From: Mesotaenium endlicherianum
Lineage: Eukaryota > Streptophyta > Zygnematophyceae > Zygnematales > Mesotaeniaceae
Length of the DNA: 26,372 nt
Direction: 5' to 3'
Assembly: GCA_009602735.1 (NCBI GenBank)
Contig: WELA01007315.1
Location: 554,563-580,934 of the forward strand
In this document: positions 1 through 10,307 of the stretch, in pieces
How the letters are laid out: each line of letters opens with the position of its first letter
Numbering within the stretch: position 1 is the first letter of the stretch
Program-made: the position numbers and the translations under genes
The notes under the pieces: generated by a model
The model's database searches: none
What the model was told of the DNA's origin: nothing
The model's input: the letters and a program-made list of their open reading frames with translations, nothing else

Positions 1-144
1 CGCATTTGACTTACGAGTATTATTCCCTGCTAGTGTTTTGTCCTTTGCCGTTTAACTAGTTAACGAAAATACCATAAGATTACTTGCTGATATAAAGATC
101 TTTATTAATTGTTAATCGCCTATTTGGTAAGCCGATTCATTTCA
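1..144 (+). repeat. R repeat, copy 1 (3' part only, cut by window start)
   Basis: This stretch closely matches the last third of two other copies in the window (6676-7067 and the inverted 13136-13528). It ends with the shared terminus GATTCATTTCA at base 144. From base 145 the sequence is gypsy RNase H coding DNA of element A. The left part lies outside the window. The repeat has no recognised ORF and its class is unknown. Confidence 0.75.
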
Positions 145-1741
145 TTCTGCAACAGTTCGACCACAAGATTGAGTACTTACCTGGGAAGATCAACCCTGCA
201 GACGCTGTATCAGGAGGTGTGACCTTGCAGCTGTCGCAGTCATCAAGGAGAATATGGACTTCAAGGAGAAGCTTCAAAGAGGTTATGAGGAGGACCCACA
301 GTTTGCTGATGGTGGAGCAGCGGAGTTCAACGCGAGTATGCAGAAGAAGGACGGCATATGGTATTATGGTGATTCCAAGAGAGTGGTGGTACCTGACATC
401 AAGGAGCTACGAGACTTACTACTTGCGGAGCATCATGATTGCTTATATGCTGGACACTTTGGAAGCGAGAAGACGGCAAGCGTGCTGAAGCGGGAATACT
501 ATTGGAGAAATATGGACAAGGACATCGAGGAGTGGATCAGGAGTTGCGATGCGTGCCAGAGAAACAAGACACCAAATCAAAAGAAGGGAGGTACATTGCG
601 GCCCCTGCCTATTCCAGAGTATCCTTGGGAGCAGATTGCTATGGACTTCATCACATCGTTACCAGTCAGTGGTCAAGGGCACGATGCAGTATGGGTTGTG
701 TCTGACAGACTCAGCAAGATGGCTCACTTCATTCCCATGAAGGAGACTTCTACGGCAGCAGATGTGGCACGGCTATTCTTTGATCATATTTTCAGGCTAC
801 ATGGGTTGCCGAAGGTGATTGTTTCAGATCGGGATCCAAGGTTTACTAGCAACTTTTGGCGGTCATTGTTTACTTTGATGGGGACCAAGCTGAGTATGAG
901 CACTTCCTATCACCCTCAGACAGATGGGCAGAGTGAGAGGCTCAACAGAACTCTGCAAGAGGTGCTCAGGAGTTTCACTATGGAAGACCCTTCAGAGTGG
1001 GACAAGAAGCTACCAGGGTTGGAGTTTGCCTACAACAACAGCATGCAGGGATCGACCAAGCAGTCACCATTCGCTATGGTTTATGGGAGAGAAGTATATC
1101 ATCCAGGGAACATCTTGTTGGAGAAGGCCAAGGAGACTCAGGTTCCTACTACACAAGCTTTTATGGAGCAGATGGCCAAGACTTGGGATATGGCGAAGAC
1201 GTGTGTTCGGAAGGCACAGGAAGAGCAGGTCAAACATGCTAACAAGCACAGGAGGGAAGTGACATTCCATATGGACGACAAAGTACTCTTGTCCACAGAG
1301 AACCTACCTTTCACAGGCAAGAGGAAACTGCGGGCACGGTTTACAGGTCCCTTTGTAGTGCTCAGGCAGGTGAATCCAGTGGCCTACAAGTTCGAACTTC
1401 CTTCAGGCTGGCGTATCCATGATGTGTTCCATGTCAGTTGTCTACGGCCATACGTTGACCCGAATGAAGGACATCCAGGACGACTACCTACATCGCCACC
1501 ACCGGTCGAGATCGATGATGTATTGGAGTATGAAGTGGAGGCGATTGTCGGCGATCGACGAGTCAAGCGAGGTCAACGATTTGCCCAAGAGTATCTGGTC
1601 AAGTGGAAAGGCTACCATGCGGACGACACCACTTGGGAGCCAGCGGCCAACTTGACTCATTGTAAGAGTAAGTTGAAACGTTATCTGCAGAATGCGTCGA
1701 GGACGTCGCATCTTGAGGAGGGGGATGATGTAAGGTCATAG
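145..1741 (+). pseudogene. gypsy pol 3' part: RNase H tail, integrase, chromodomain
   Basis: The first 90 bases encode the RNase H end (FDHKIEYLPGKINPADA). Comparison with element C shows a 1-bp deletion near 210-215 that throws the frame. The main open frame then runs 254-1741 (495 aa). It holds the HHCC zinc finger (H61, H68, C98, C101), the integrase core (D131 in MDFI, D192 in SDRD, E228 in DGQSER), a GPF-type module (about 340-400) and a chromodomain (about 425-478, with YLVKWKGY and WEP). Chromodomains of this class are known to steer integration toward particular chromatin. The ORF crosses the polypurine tract and stops at TAG (1739-1741), inside the LTR. The integrase itself looks intact, but without RT and gag it cannot act alone. 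Confidence 0.92.
1712..1728 (+). other. polypurine tract of element A
   Basis: The purine-rich run TTGAGGAGGGGGATGA sits immediately before the LTR start TGTAAGGTCA. This is the standard position for the plus-strand primer of an LTR retrotransposon. The same tract occurs next to the LTR in element C (7361-7376). It overlaps the last codons of pol. Confidence 0.85.
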
Positions 1742-2471
1742 ATTTATAAAGTGCATTTTTGAGTTTCATGAAAGTATGTTTTGATTGTATAGTAGTCTAG
1801 AGTGCATTTTTGTGGTCATTTTGATATAAAGTTCATCGAATTTGGTCAAGTATTGAGAGAGTTATGGATTTCCGAAGTTTAATTAGTTTTGAGGTCGGTT
1901 GACGACTGTCCTTAATTCGCGGTGAGCGCGACCGTCGGATTGACCGACAGCGTCGAGCGATCTGGCCCGTTAGAATGAACTCGAACCTTCACGTAAGTTC
2001 GGCTGACGCGGAGTGCCGACTAGGTCGATTTACCTAGAAGTTTCGGTTTAGCCTAGCGCGTCTAAGATAGAATATTCTAGTAATGTCGATGCATGTATGT
2101 GGACGTCAATTCGGCCCGACACGTCAGATTAGACTGATCTGGCTTACTCACGAATATTCTGGAAGGGACGATTTGACGAACACTTAGGAAAATCCGTAGC
2201 TTCCTCCTAGGGAGGAGAACTTAGGCAGAAAATTATAAATAGGCATAACTTCTTTGTTTCTTAGCAGTTTTCACTTCTGTAAATTTCTACGGGTCTGTAA
2301 TGACAAGGCCCTTCATCCTACATCATTTGTGAGCAGTTCTTGCTACTCAAAATGTTGAGTATTTTTCCTAAGCTTTGTTAGTGATATGCCGCTGCACTCT
2401 CTAGTATGATGGCAACTAGTTCCTTTCCTTGTGAGTCACTACGCTTCCACTAGGGCACTTTGCCCCTTTCA
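1729..2471 (+). repeat. 3' LTR of element A
   Basis: The LTR starts with TG directly after the polypurine tract and ends with CA (2470-2471). It aligns over its length with the 5' LTR of element C (12212-12961), including the inner end, where CTTCCACTAGGGCACT is shared. The length is about 743 bp against 750 bp in C. It contains a TATA-like box at 2234-2241. Beyond 2471 the sequence changes to protease coding DNA of element B. Confidence 0.88.
2234..2241 (+). promoter_or_regulatory. TATA-like box in LTR A
   Basis: TATAAATA lies within the LTR where a U3 promoter is expected, followed by AGGCATAACTTC. The aligned site in the 5' LTR of element C (around 12441-12450, minus strand) reads TGTAAATAG, so the box is damaged there. 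The assignment rests on position and sequence only. Confidence 0.5.
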
Positions 2472-4390
2472 TTTGAGGTACTCAATACTGGCTTTTATGA
2501 TCTCGTGCTAGGCAGGTCCTGGCTTAATAGACATCAAGCTGAAGTGTGTTGGAGCAAAGGTACAGTTAAAGTGAGAGGAGCCAGTGATGGGCAGACTGAC
2601 TTGGCACCCACTAGTGCTCTTCCTCTTGTCATGTGTGGATGGCAAATGAAGGAAAAGAAGAAGCTTCCAGAAGAATGCAAGTTGCTGAATGCAATGGAGT
2701 TCGTCAAAAGCTGGAACCAGAAGGAAGACAGAATGTTCTGTCTGCTGCTAAGAGAGGTACCTCCTCAACCTGAAGAAGTGGTTGAGAAAAAGGTAAGCCC
2801 TCCGGAGCACCCTACTGCTGCGAAAATTGTTGCTCAGTACACGGATGTATTTAATATGCCTCCAGGACTACCCCCTAAGAGGGAAGTAGATCATAGGATT
2901 GATTTATTACGTGGGAGTCAGCCACCCTGGCAACGCACGTATGGCTTGTCTTATGTGGAGAGCGAGGAGTTGAAAACACAGATTGCAGAGCTTGAGGAAA
3001 ATGGTTATATTTCTCCCAGTAAATCACCTTACGGCGCACCCATCCTATTTGTTAAGAAAAAGGATGGCAGTATGCGGATGTGTGTGGATTACAGAGCCCT
3101 TAGCAGAATTACAGTAAAGAATAAGTATGCTTTACCCAGGATCGAAGACTTGCTTGATACCCTGTCTGGTGCTAAGGTGTTCAGTAAGATAGATCTCAAA
3201 AGTGGTTATCGTCAAATCAGAATTGCTGAGGGGGATGAACACAAGACTGCCTTCCGCACACGTTATGGACACTATGAGTTCAACGTGATGCCATTTGGAC
3301 TGACAAATGCTCCTGCGACCTTCATGGGTGCTATGAATGACATTTTCAGGCCTTATTTGGATAAGTTTGTGCAAGTTTTCTTGGATGATATTTTAATTTT
3401 CTCTAAAGATGAAGCTCAGCACACTGAACACTTAAAGAAAGTGCTGGACACTCTGCGGAAAAATCACTTGTATGCTAAAATGAGCAAGTGTGATTTCTTT
3501 AAGGAAAGTATTGAATTCTTAGGCCACGTTGTCAGTAAAGAGGGCATCAATGTGGACCCTAAGAAAGTCCAGACCATAAGGGACTGGCCAGTACCACAGT
3601 CTGTCTCTGAAGTTAGATCCTTCCTCGGATTGGCTAACTACTATAGGAGATTTATTGAGAATCATTCCACAAAGGCCAGTAAAGTGACTGACCTTACTAA
3701 GAAAGACATAGGGTATGTGTGGGGGAAGAGCAGCAGGCTGCATTCCAGACCCTTAAAGATGCCCTTTGTTCTGCCCCAGTGCTAGCCGTGTATGACCCCA
3801 GCAAACCGGTGCAGGTGGTCACTGATGCCTCTGACCTTGCCATGGGTGCTATTTTGTTGCAGCGTGCGGACAAAACCACAAAGGATGGTAAGGTAAGGCA
3901 GGAATGGCACCCTGTGTTGTACGAGTCTATGAGATATAATCCACCGGAGATTAATTACTCAGTGCATGATAAAGAGCTGCTAGCTATTATTCATGTGCTC
4001 AAACAGTGGAGAGCATACTTACATGGTAAAGTTTTTAAGGTGATTACAAATCATCTAGCTCTGACCCACTTTCAGAAGAAGTCCAAGCTGTCGAGGAGGG
4101 AGAACCGCTGGAGCCAGAAGCTGGAGCAGTTCCAAGTCTAGATGGACTACAAACCAGGGAAGTTAAATCCTGCAGATGCACTCTTTAGAAGACCTGACTT
4201 GCAAGAAAGGAACTTTAGTCAGCATGCTGTAGATAAAGTCCTGTGTGCACTCACTTCACTAGAGGTGAAAAAGTCCTTCCTTGAACAACTTAGGAAGGCC
4301 TACCTTTCTGACCCAACATTTGAACCCAGCCCCACTATTGGTGTGTGTCGGGCTACTACACTCGGGTATAAACTTAAGGGAGGGGTCTGA
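2472..4390 (+). pseudogene. gypsy pol of element B: protease end, RT, RNase H
   Basis: The open frame to 3785 begins with a protease tail ([10 protein letters not shown]) and continues into an intact-looking [17 protein letters not shown], the [10 protein letters not shown] block, MPFGLTNAP, and the catalytic FLDD at about residues 307-310 counted from base 2460. A 1-bp deletion in the G run near 3720-3724 then shifts the frame. RNase H continues in the new frame from about 3719 (first catalytic Asp in VTDAS, Glu in HDKELLAI). The third catalytic Asp is replaced by Asn (ITNH instead of ITDH). A TAG at 4139-4141 interrupts the frame just before YKPGKLNPADAL, and a TGA closes it at 4388-4390. 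The gene is therefore dead on several counts. Confidence 0.9.
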
Positions 4391-4573
4391 GTGACTGAAA
4401 CCACTTCAGGCAGGCTGAAGCTGGTCATTCCTAATAACTTGGAAATAAGGTCCCTTTTGTTCACTCACACCAGGTATTTCACACTAGGAACTCTCCCGAT
4501 CGCGTTCCTCTTCATCAAGGGCACTCAGTAGCGGCAAAATATCATGACTTCACTAACTGCATTGTGTTTATGA
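2472..4573 (+). mobile_element. Ty3/gypsy element B, partial
   Basis: This is a second gypsy lineage whose protein is clearly different from that of A and C. It keeps the C-terminal end of the protease, the spacer, RT, RNase H and a decayed start of integrase. Its 5' part has been cut off by element A. After about 4390 the reading frame degenerates: fragments resembling the integrase N-terminal region (LVIPNNLEIRSLL, then HQGHSVAAKYH in another frame) can be read up to about 4560. The integrase core is absent. An unrecognised ORF follows at 4574. Confidence 0.85.
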
Positions 4574-6249
4574 TTGAGCAGGATGACTAAAAAGTCGGAA
4601 CTCAAGAGGAAGAGAAGGGCGGAAGAGGCACATGCAGAATACTTGCAATTTCGTGGAGACATCGAATCATCCTCCATCTTCGCTCGGGAATCACAACGAC
4701 TCCAACAACAGCGGGAGGCACAGAAGAAGAAGGAGGAGGAGGAACAGGCCAGACTGAGGCAAGAAGAACTGGACAAAAAAGCTGCAGAGGAGGCCAAGAA
4801 AGCAGAGGAGGAGAGGCAAGCTGAGGAGACACGGAAGCAGCAGGTTGAAGAAGAGCAAAGGAGAATCAGCAGCTACCGCTACACAGTACTGGGCAAGAGC
4901 TTTGATCTACTGGAGGAGGCCTTCAAGTATGCTCAGAGAAGTCGCAGTGAGTCACAGAAGGACATCCTCCAGAGGGAAGGGGAGACATTTGAAAACTTTG
5001 ACAAGTATATAGAGGTCAGGACGGGGCTCCTCCTCTACCACGATTACGCCTGGATGGTAGGATATACGGTTAGAGAGGCCAAGGCAATGGCCCAGGTGAA
5101 CGAAGCAGGGGCTGTATCGATTCCTGGTATCTGGGGGGAAGATAGGGTCATCAGGATGATCCCCATGGACGCGGACAGCTTTAAGGACTCTACAGCCCAT
5201 AACAGGTTCAAGGCCATGTATAATGAGGTGGAGAGAAAGAGCTAGGAATTCTTGGCCAGGGAAACCATTCAGCTAGACTTTGCAGGGCACTGGTACCCTT
5301 GTACTCTTAAAAGGACAGACCCTGCCTTCTTCCAAAAGCCCACCGATTGGCGGTGGATGACCATCAACATGAGGGACCAGCAGAATGACAGGGCGACGGA
5401 TGAGGATTTCCTGACAGACCTAAAGGGGAACATAGTATTGCCCCCTCCCATTGCGGCTTGGGACCCAAGATTGGATGGAGTCAGAGACTGCATGAGCCAA
5501 GAAATGCAGGGGGACAGAAGCAGGGCCCGAGAGTCATTCTCAAAAGGGAAGCACGCTTATGCCAAATGGGCAAGCAAGCAGGGGGGAAAGGACCTGTATG
5601 CGGTCCGGACTCAACAGCCCCCTCCACCACCCAAAAGGGGAAGGTCAGTGGGATATTCTTTTTCTGGGGAAGAACTGGAGCAGCTGACAGGATAGACCCC
5701 AGAAGTCTCAGAGGAACCCGGGGACGGAGAGGAGGAGGAGTCAGAGGAAGACAAGGAGGAAGGCGAGGAGGAGGACACTAGCCCCGCCGTGATCCTGACA
5801 CCTGCCACATCCCCTGTAAGGGAGAAGACGGGGTTGGCCCTGCAACAACTCGCTGAAGAGGAGGATATCACTTGGCTGGGAACTGCCAGAGAGAACAGGA
5901 TCCATCTCCAGGCACGGAGGCCCAGTCAGACAGGGCAGACTGGAGGGCTGCTAGAGAAATAGCCAGAGGCTTGCCGGCATCGCCCTCGCAGATAGGGCAT
6001 GTACCCTGAGCTCATGTCATGCAATATCCTTTTGGGATGCCCGTATATGTACCAGTCAGTTTGAGGGATGCCCAGGAGAAGGCTGCCTCCATTCAGATTC
6101 AGACCGTGCAGGAGGAAACAGCACAGTTACTGCGTTCTCCGCCGGGTCCCTACACGGAACCTCCCTTTCTGACAGGCTTCAGAAGACCCCAAGACAGGAC
6201 GAGGACTGACTCCCCTGACCATAGGGCCCCAGGGGCATCTCCCTCCTAA
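4574..6249 (+). pseudogene. broken ORF of unknown function, coiled-coil N-terminus, retroelement-associated
   Basis: I do not recognise this protein family. One frame runs from ATG 4574 to 5962, broken only by TAG at 5243-5245 and 5693-5695. A shift near 5940-5960 continues it to TAA 6247-6249, with one TGA at 6007-6009, giving about 558 codons in all. Residues 1-95 are a highly charged K/E/R/Q-rich coiled coil. A globular part with many aromatic residues follows (DYAWMVGYTVREA, GHWYPCTLKR, DWRWMTINM). Then come a proline run with basic KRGR and a very acidic stretch (about 5720-5780). Three of the interruptions fit single C-to-T changes. It may be a gag-like or accessory ORF of element B or of another retroelement. 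No zinc knuckle, protease or transposase motif is visible. Confidence 0.6.
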
Positions 6250-6675
6250 GGGCGGAGGGCCAAGGGCACAGCACGCTGGATGGGAGAGGGGTCAGTAATT
6301 TCAGTTGGGGAAAACTATGTACCGTGTGTCAGTGTTGTCGAGGCGATTGTAATGAATCAGCATATTGGTTGATATAATATTCATTTAAATATAACAGTTA
6401 AATAAGTTCAGCCTGCTGAACTCTAGTTAATAATCAGTCTGCTGGACTTTATATTTAATATCAGTTTAATGACTCAGCCGAAAGCAGCAGGCTGAAGTCG
6501 GCTTAAGTCAGCTTGCTGACACATTCTTTGACAGCCAGCTGACTTCCGTACTCGGTAGCAGCGAACTGCCTCAATATGCATCTAAGTGTGGTATGCTAGA
6601 TGAATGGCCAGAGGACATCCCTATGATGGATGGCGATTCGGGATGATGGGAGATGGCGGTGGATTTGGTTAACCG
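6250..6675 (+). other. non-coding, possible retroelement 3' end with short palindromes
   Basis: No gene is seen here. A purine-rich tract (GGATGGGAGAGGGG, about 6278-6292) could be a polypurine tract. The AT-rich DNA after it could then be part of an LTR, but no second copy in the window confirms this. Between 6405 and 6545 several short inverted repeats built around CAGC-NN-GCTG occur, for example 6405-6422 with 8-bp arms and 6507-6520 with 6-bp arms. R copy 2 begins at about 6676. Confidence 0.4.
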
Positions 6676-7067
6676 AGGTCCTACCAACGTGGTTAACTCC
6701 CGGGTAGGCGGTGCCATCGCACTGACCGTTGAACAGTAAACTCATTCCATGTACATATGCTAGGCATTGCTCTCGAGTTCGGCATTCGGAAACGAGGCCA
6801 ACTCTCTTGTACAGCTTACTGAGAGAGATCTGAATCCAAGGCGAGAAGCCATTGATACGCACTGTCTTCTAACCTTGCTTATGTATGAGTTTACTGATTG
6901 CATTATTGATGCTAGTTTACTCGCATTTGATTTACGAGTATTGTTCACTGCTAGTGTGTTGTCCTTTTGCCGTTTAATCAGTTAACAAAAAATCTATAAA
7001 GATTACTTGCTGATAAAAAGATCTTTATTAATTGTTAATCGCCTATTTGGTAAGTCGATTCATTTCA
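6676..7067 (+). repeat. R repeat, copy 2
   Basis: This 392-bp unit matches the reverse complement of 13136-13528 at roughly 95 percent by eye, from AGGTCCTACC to GATTCATTTCA. Its right end abuts element C inside the 3' LTR of C. Its left neighbour is unrelated to element C. The start is set only by where similarity with copy 3 stops, so the true unit could be longer. No transposase, TG..CA structure or poly-A tail was found. Confidence 0.78.
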
Positions 7068-7360
7068 TCGACACTCCGCGTCAGCCGAAATTACGTGAAG
7101 GTTCGAATTCACTCTAACGGCCCAGATCGCTTGACGCTGTCGGTCAATCCGACGGTCGCGTTCACCGTGAATTAAGGACAGTCGTCAACTGACCTCAAAA
7201 GTGATTAAACTTTGGAAATCCATAACTCTCTCAATACTTAACCAAATTCGATGAACTTTATATCAAAATGATCACAAAAATGCACCCTACACTCCTATAC
7301 AATCAAAACATTTTTCCATGAAACTCAAAAAACTGCACTTTATAAACCTGTGACCTTACA
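7068..7360 (-). repeat. truncated 3' LTR of element C
   Basis: It starts at 7360 with TGTAAGGTCAC right after the polypurine tract and aligns with the first part of the 5' LTR of C. It stops at 7068 where R copy 2 begins, so only about 293 of 750 bp remain. Confidence 0.88.
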
Positions 7361-9391
7361 TCATCCCCCTCCTCAAGATGCGACGTCCTCGACGCATTCT
7401 GCAGATAACGCCTCAACTTACTCTTACAATGAGTCAAGTTGGCCTCCGGCTCCCAAGTGTTGTTGTCCGCATGGTAACCTTTCCACTTGACCAGATACTC
7501 TTGGACAAATCGTTGACCTCGCTTGACTTGTCGGTCGCCAACAATCGCCTCCACTTCATATTCCAATACATTGTCGATCTTGACCGGTGGTGGCGGTGTA
7601 GGTAGTTGTCCTGGATGTCCTTCATTTGGGTCAACGTATGGCCGCAATCAGCTGACGTGGAACACATTATGGATACGCCAGCCTGAAGGAAGTTCCAACT
7701 TGTAGGTCACTGGATTAACCTGCTTGAGCACCACAAAGGGACCTGTAATCCGTGCCCGCAGTTTTCGCTCGCCTGTGAAAGGTAGGTTCTCTGATGACAA
7801 GAGTACTTTGTTGCCCACATGGAATGTCACTTCCCTCCGATGCTTATTAGCATGCTTGACCTCCTCTTCCTGTTCCTTCCAAAATACACATCTTTGCCAT
7901 ATCCCAAGTCTTCGCCATCTGCTCCATAAACGCTTGTGTAGTAGGAACCTGAGTCTCCTTGGCCTTCTCCAACAAGATGTTCCCTGGATGATTTACTTCT
8001 CTCCCATAAACCATAGCGAATGGTGATTGCTTGGTGGATCCTTGCATACTGTTGTTGTAGGCAAACTCCAATCCCGGCAGCTTCTTGTCCCACTCTGAAG
8101 GGTCCTCCATATTGAAACTCCCGAGCACCTCTCGCAGAGTTCTGTTGAGCCTCTCACTTTGCCCGTCTGTCTGAGGATGATAGGAAGTGCTCATACTCAG
8201 CTTGGTCCCCATCAAAGTAAAGAATGATCGCCAAAAGTTGCTAGTAAACCTTGGATCCTGATCTGAAACAATCACCTTCGGCAACCCATGTAGCCTGAAA
8301 CTATGATCAAAGAATAGCCGTGCCACATCTGCTGCCGTAGAAGGCTCCTTCATGGGAATGAAGTGTGCCATCTTGCTGAGTCCATTAGACACAACCCATA
8401 TTGCATCGTGTTCTTGAGTACTCATTAATAAAGATGTGATGAAGTCCATAGCAATGTGCTCCCAAGGATACTCTGGAATAGGCAGGGGCTGCAAGGTAAC
8501 TCCCTTCTTTTGATTTGGTGTCTTCTTACGCTGGCACGCATTGCAACTCTTGATCCACTCCTTGATGTCCTTGTCCATATTTCTCCAATAGTACTCCCGC
8601 TTCAGCACGCTTACCGTCTTCTCGCTTCCAAAGTGTCCAGCATATAAGCAGTCATGATGCTTCGCAAGTAGTAAGTCTCGTAGACCCTTGATGTCAGGTA
8701 CCACCACTCCCTTGGAATCACCATAATTCCATATGTCGTCCTTCATCTGCATACTCGCGTTGGACTCAGCTGCTCCACCATCAGCAAACTCTGGGTCCTC
8801 TTTATAACCTCTCTGAAGCTTCTCTTTGAAGTCCATACTCTCCTTGATAATTGAGACAGCTGCAAGGTCGCACGTCCTGGATAAAGCGTCTGCAGGGTTG
8901 ATCTTCCCAGGTAAGTATTCAATCTTGTGGTCAAACTGTTGCAGAAACTCCATCCACCTTGCTTGTCTTGGTGTCAATGTTGGCTGCGTCATGAACTTCT
9001 CCAAGCTCTTGAGGTCGGTCTTGATGAACACCTTCCGGCCGTCCACATAACATCGCCAAATCCTCAAAGCTTGGATAATAGCCAACATCTTTCGCTCGTG
9101 TGCTGCATAACTCTGCTCAACAGGACTCAATTTCCTGCTCTCGTATGCCACAGGTTGCAATCCTTTACCCTGGTCCTGGAGAAGAATGGATCCCACTGCA
9201 AAATTTGATGCGTCCGTGATGATGGTGAAAGGAAGCTCTGGACTTGCAATTGCCAACACAGGTGCCTGTGTCAACAACTCCTTAATCTTCTCAAAAGCTT
9301 GCTGCTCCTTGTCACCCCATAGCCACTTCTCTTGCTTCTTCAACATGTCTGTGAGCGGTGCACACACCTTGGCAAATCCTTCAATGAAGCG
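7303..9391 (-). pseudogene. RNase H, integrase and chromodomain of element C
   Basis: A 506-aa frame (9367-7847) carries RNase H (D52 in TDAS, E91, D118 in KTDL, where KTDH is usual). It continues with the HHCC zinc finger and the integrase core (MDFI, SDQD, DGQSER). Compared with element A, one extra base near 7870-7880 shifts the frame. The GPF module then reads on from about 7830, and a TGA (7650-7648) replaces the Cys codon seen in A. The chromodomain (YLVKWKGY, NTWEP) follows, ending at TGA 7305-7303 inside the 3' LTR. Several differences from A are C-to-T or G-to-A, for example Arg to Gln in TLRPL and Asp to Asn in SCDAC. Confidence 0.9.
7361..7376 (-). other. polypurine tract of element C
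   Basis: On the minus strand it reads TTGAGGAGGGGGATGA, immediately before the 3' LTR. It is identical in sequence and place to the tract of element A. Confidence 0.85.
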
Positions 9392-10112
9392 TCAATAATA
9401 ACTTGCGATGCCGAGGAAGCTCTTGAGTTGATGAATATCAGCAGGTACCGGCCAATCTCTGACTGCTTGCACCTTCTTTTGCTCCACCTTGACTCCTTCA
9501 GCTCCCACTATGTGCCCAAGAAACTTGACCTCCTTGAGACAGAAGTTCCACTTGCTCCTCTTCCCATACAGCTTCTTATTTCTCAAGACCTCCAACACCT
9601 TCCTCAGATGCTCCACATGCTCTTCCAAGGTCTTCAAATAGATCAGGATGTCGTCAAAAAATACCACCACAAATTGGTCCAAGTAGGGTCTGAAGATACT
9701 ATTCATGAGTCCCATGAATGTAGGAGGTGCATTAGTCAATCCAAAAGGCATGACCGTGAACTCGAACAAATCATAGCGAGTCCTGAAAGCAGTCTTCTGA
9801 ACGTCTCCTTCCGCAATCCGTACCTGGTGATAGCCACTCCTCAAATCGATCTTCGAGAAACACTCGGCTCCAACAAGCCTGTCAATCAATTCATCCACTC
9901 GTGGAAGTGGGTACCTGTTCTTAATGGTGACCTTGTTGAGTGCCCAGAAGTCGACACACATCCTCATAGTCCCATCCTTCTTCTTCACAAATAAGACTGG
10001 CGCTGCAAATGGAGACTCGCTTGGTTGGATGAATTCCTTCTCCAATAACTCTGTCAGTTGCTTCTTCAACTCATCCAACTCTGCAAACAATTGTCGATAG
10101 GCGGGTCTCACT
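9392..10112 (-). pseudogene. reverse transcriptase of element C
   Basis: RT resumes downstream of the inserted LTR piece with VRPAYR and contains [34 protein letters not shown] and the catalytic FFDD. Unusual residues suggest decay: Trp where CVDYRAL normally has Arg, and IYL where IYS is normal, both explicable by C-to-T. The frame is stopped by TGA (9394-9392) exactly where the conserved YYRRFI motif needs an Arg codon, and the same frame continues into RNase H. A start codon available to this ORF lies inside the inserted LTR fragment and is probably fortuitous. Confidence 0.9.
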
Positions 10113-10307
10113 TGTAAGGTCACAGGTTTATAAAGTGCATTTTTGAGTTCCATAAAAGTATGTTTTGATTGTGTAGAAGTGTAGAGTGCATTTTCGTGAT
10201 CATTTTGATATAAAGTTCATCGAATTTGGTCAAGTATTGAGAGAGTTATGGATTTCCGAAGTTTAATTAGTTTTGAGGTCGGTTGACGATTGTTCTTAAT
10301 TCGCGGT
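10113..10307 (+). repeat. 195-bp LTR fragment inserted in RT of element C (opposite orientation)
   Basis: These bases match the first 195 bp of the family LTR (compare 1729-1923), from TGTAAGGTCA to TTCGCGGT, and lie opposite to the orientation of C. Removing the fragment joins GSKPP to VRPAYR, restoring the expected order of the protease-RT linker. The edges appear clean: no 4-6 bp target duplication is visible. It carries the LTR 5' terminus but lacks the remaining 550 bp. Confidence 0.88.

Larger units (their letters stand above)
145..2471 (+). mobile_element. Ty3/gypsy chromovirus A, 5'-truncated
   Basis: This is the 3' portion of a Ty3/gypsy retrotransposon of the chromodomain type. In order it contains the end of RNase H, integrase, chromodomain, polypurine tract and a complete-looking 3' LTR of about 743 bp. 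Everything upstream of the RNase H tail (5' LTR, gag, protease, RT) is missing, because the element begins directly at the end of R copy 1. It is the same family as element C at 7068-12961: proteins and LTRs are readily alignable. At its right end it abuts the protease coding DNA of a different gypsy element (B), so A probably inserted into B. The target duplication cannot be tested because A's left end is lost. Confidence 0.9.

Noticed and set aside
4574-4900. Coiled-coil ORF as a host cytoskeletal or caldesmon-like gene
   Set aside because: K/E/R/Q-rich repeats give superficial similarity to many coiled coils. The location between retroelement remnants and the accumulated stops favour a retroelement ORF.
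6676-7067. R as a tRNA-derived SINE or a solo LTR
   Set aside because: No convincing A/B-box pair, poly-A or short-tandem tail was found, and the unit lacks TG..CA ends with flanking duplication.
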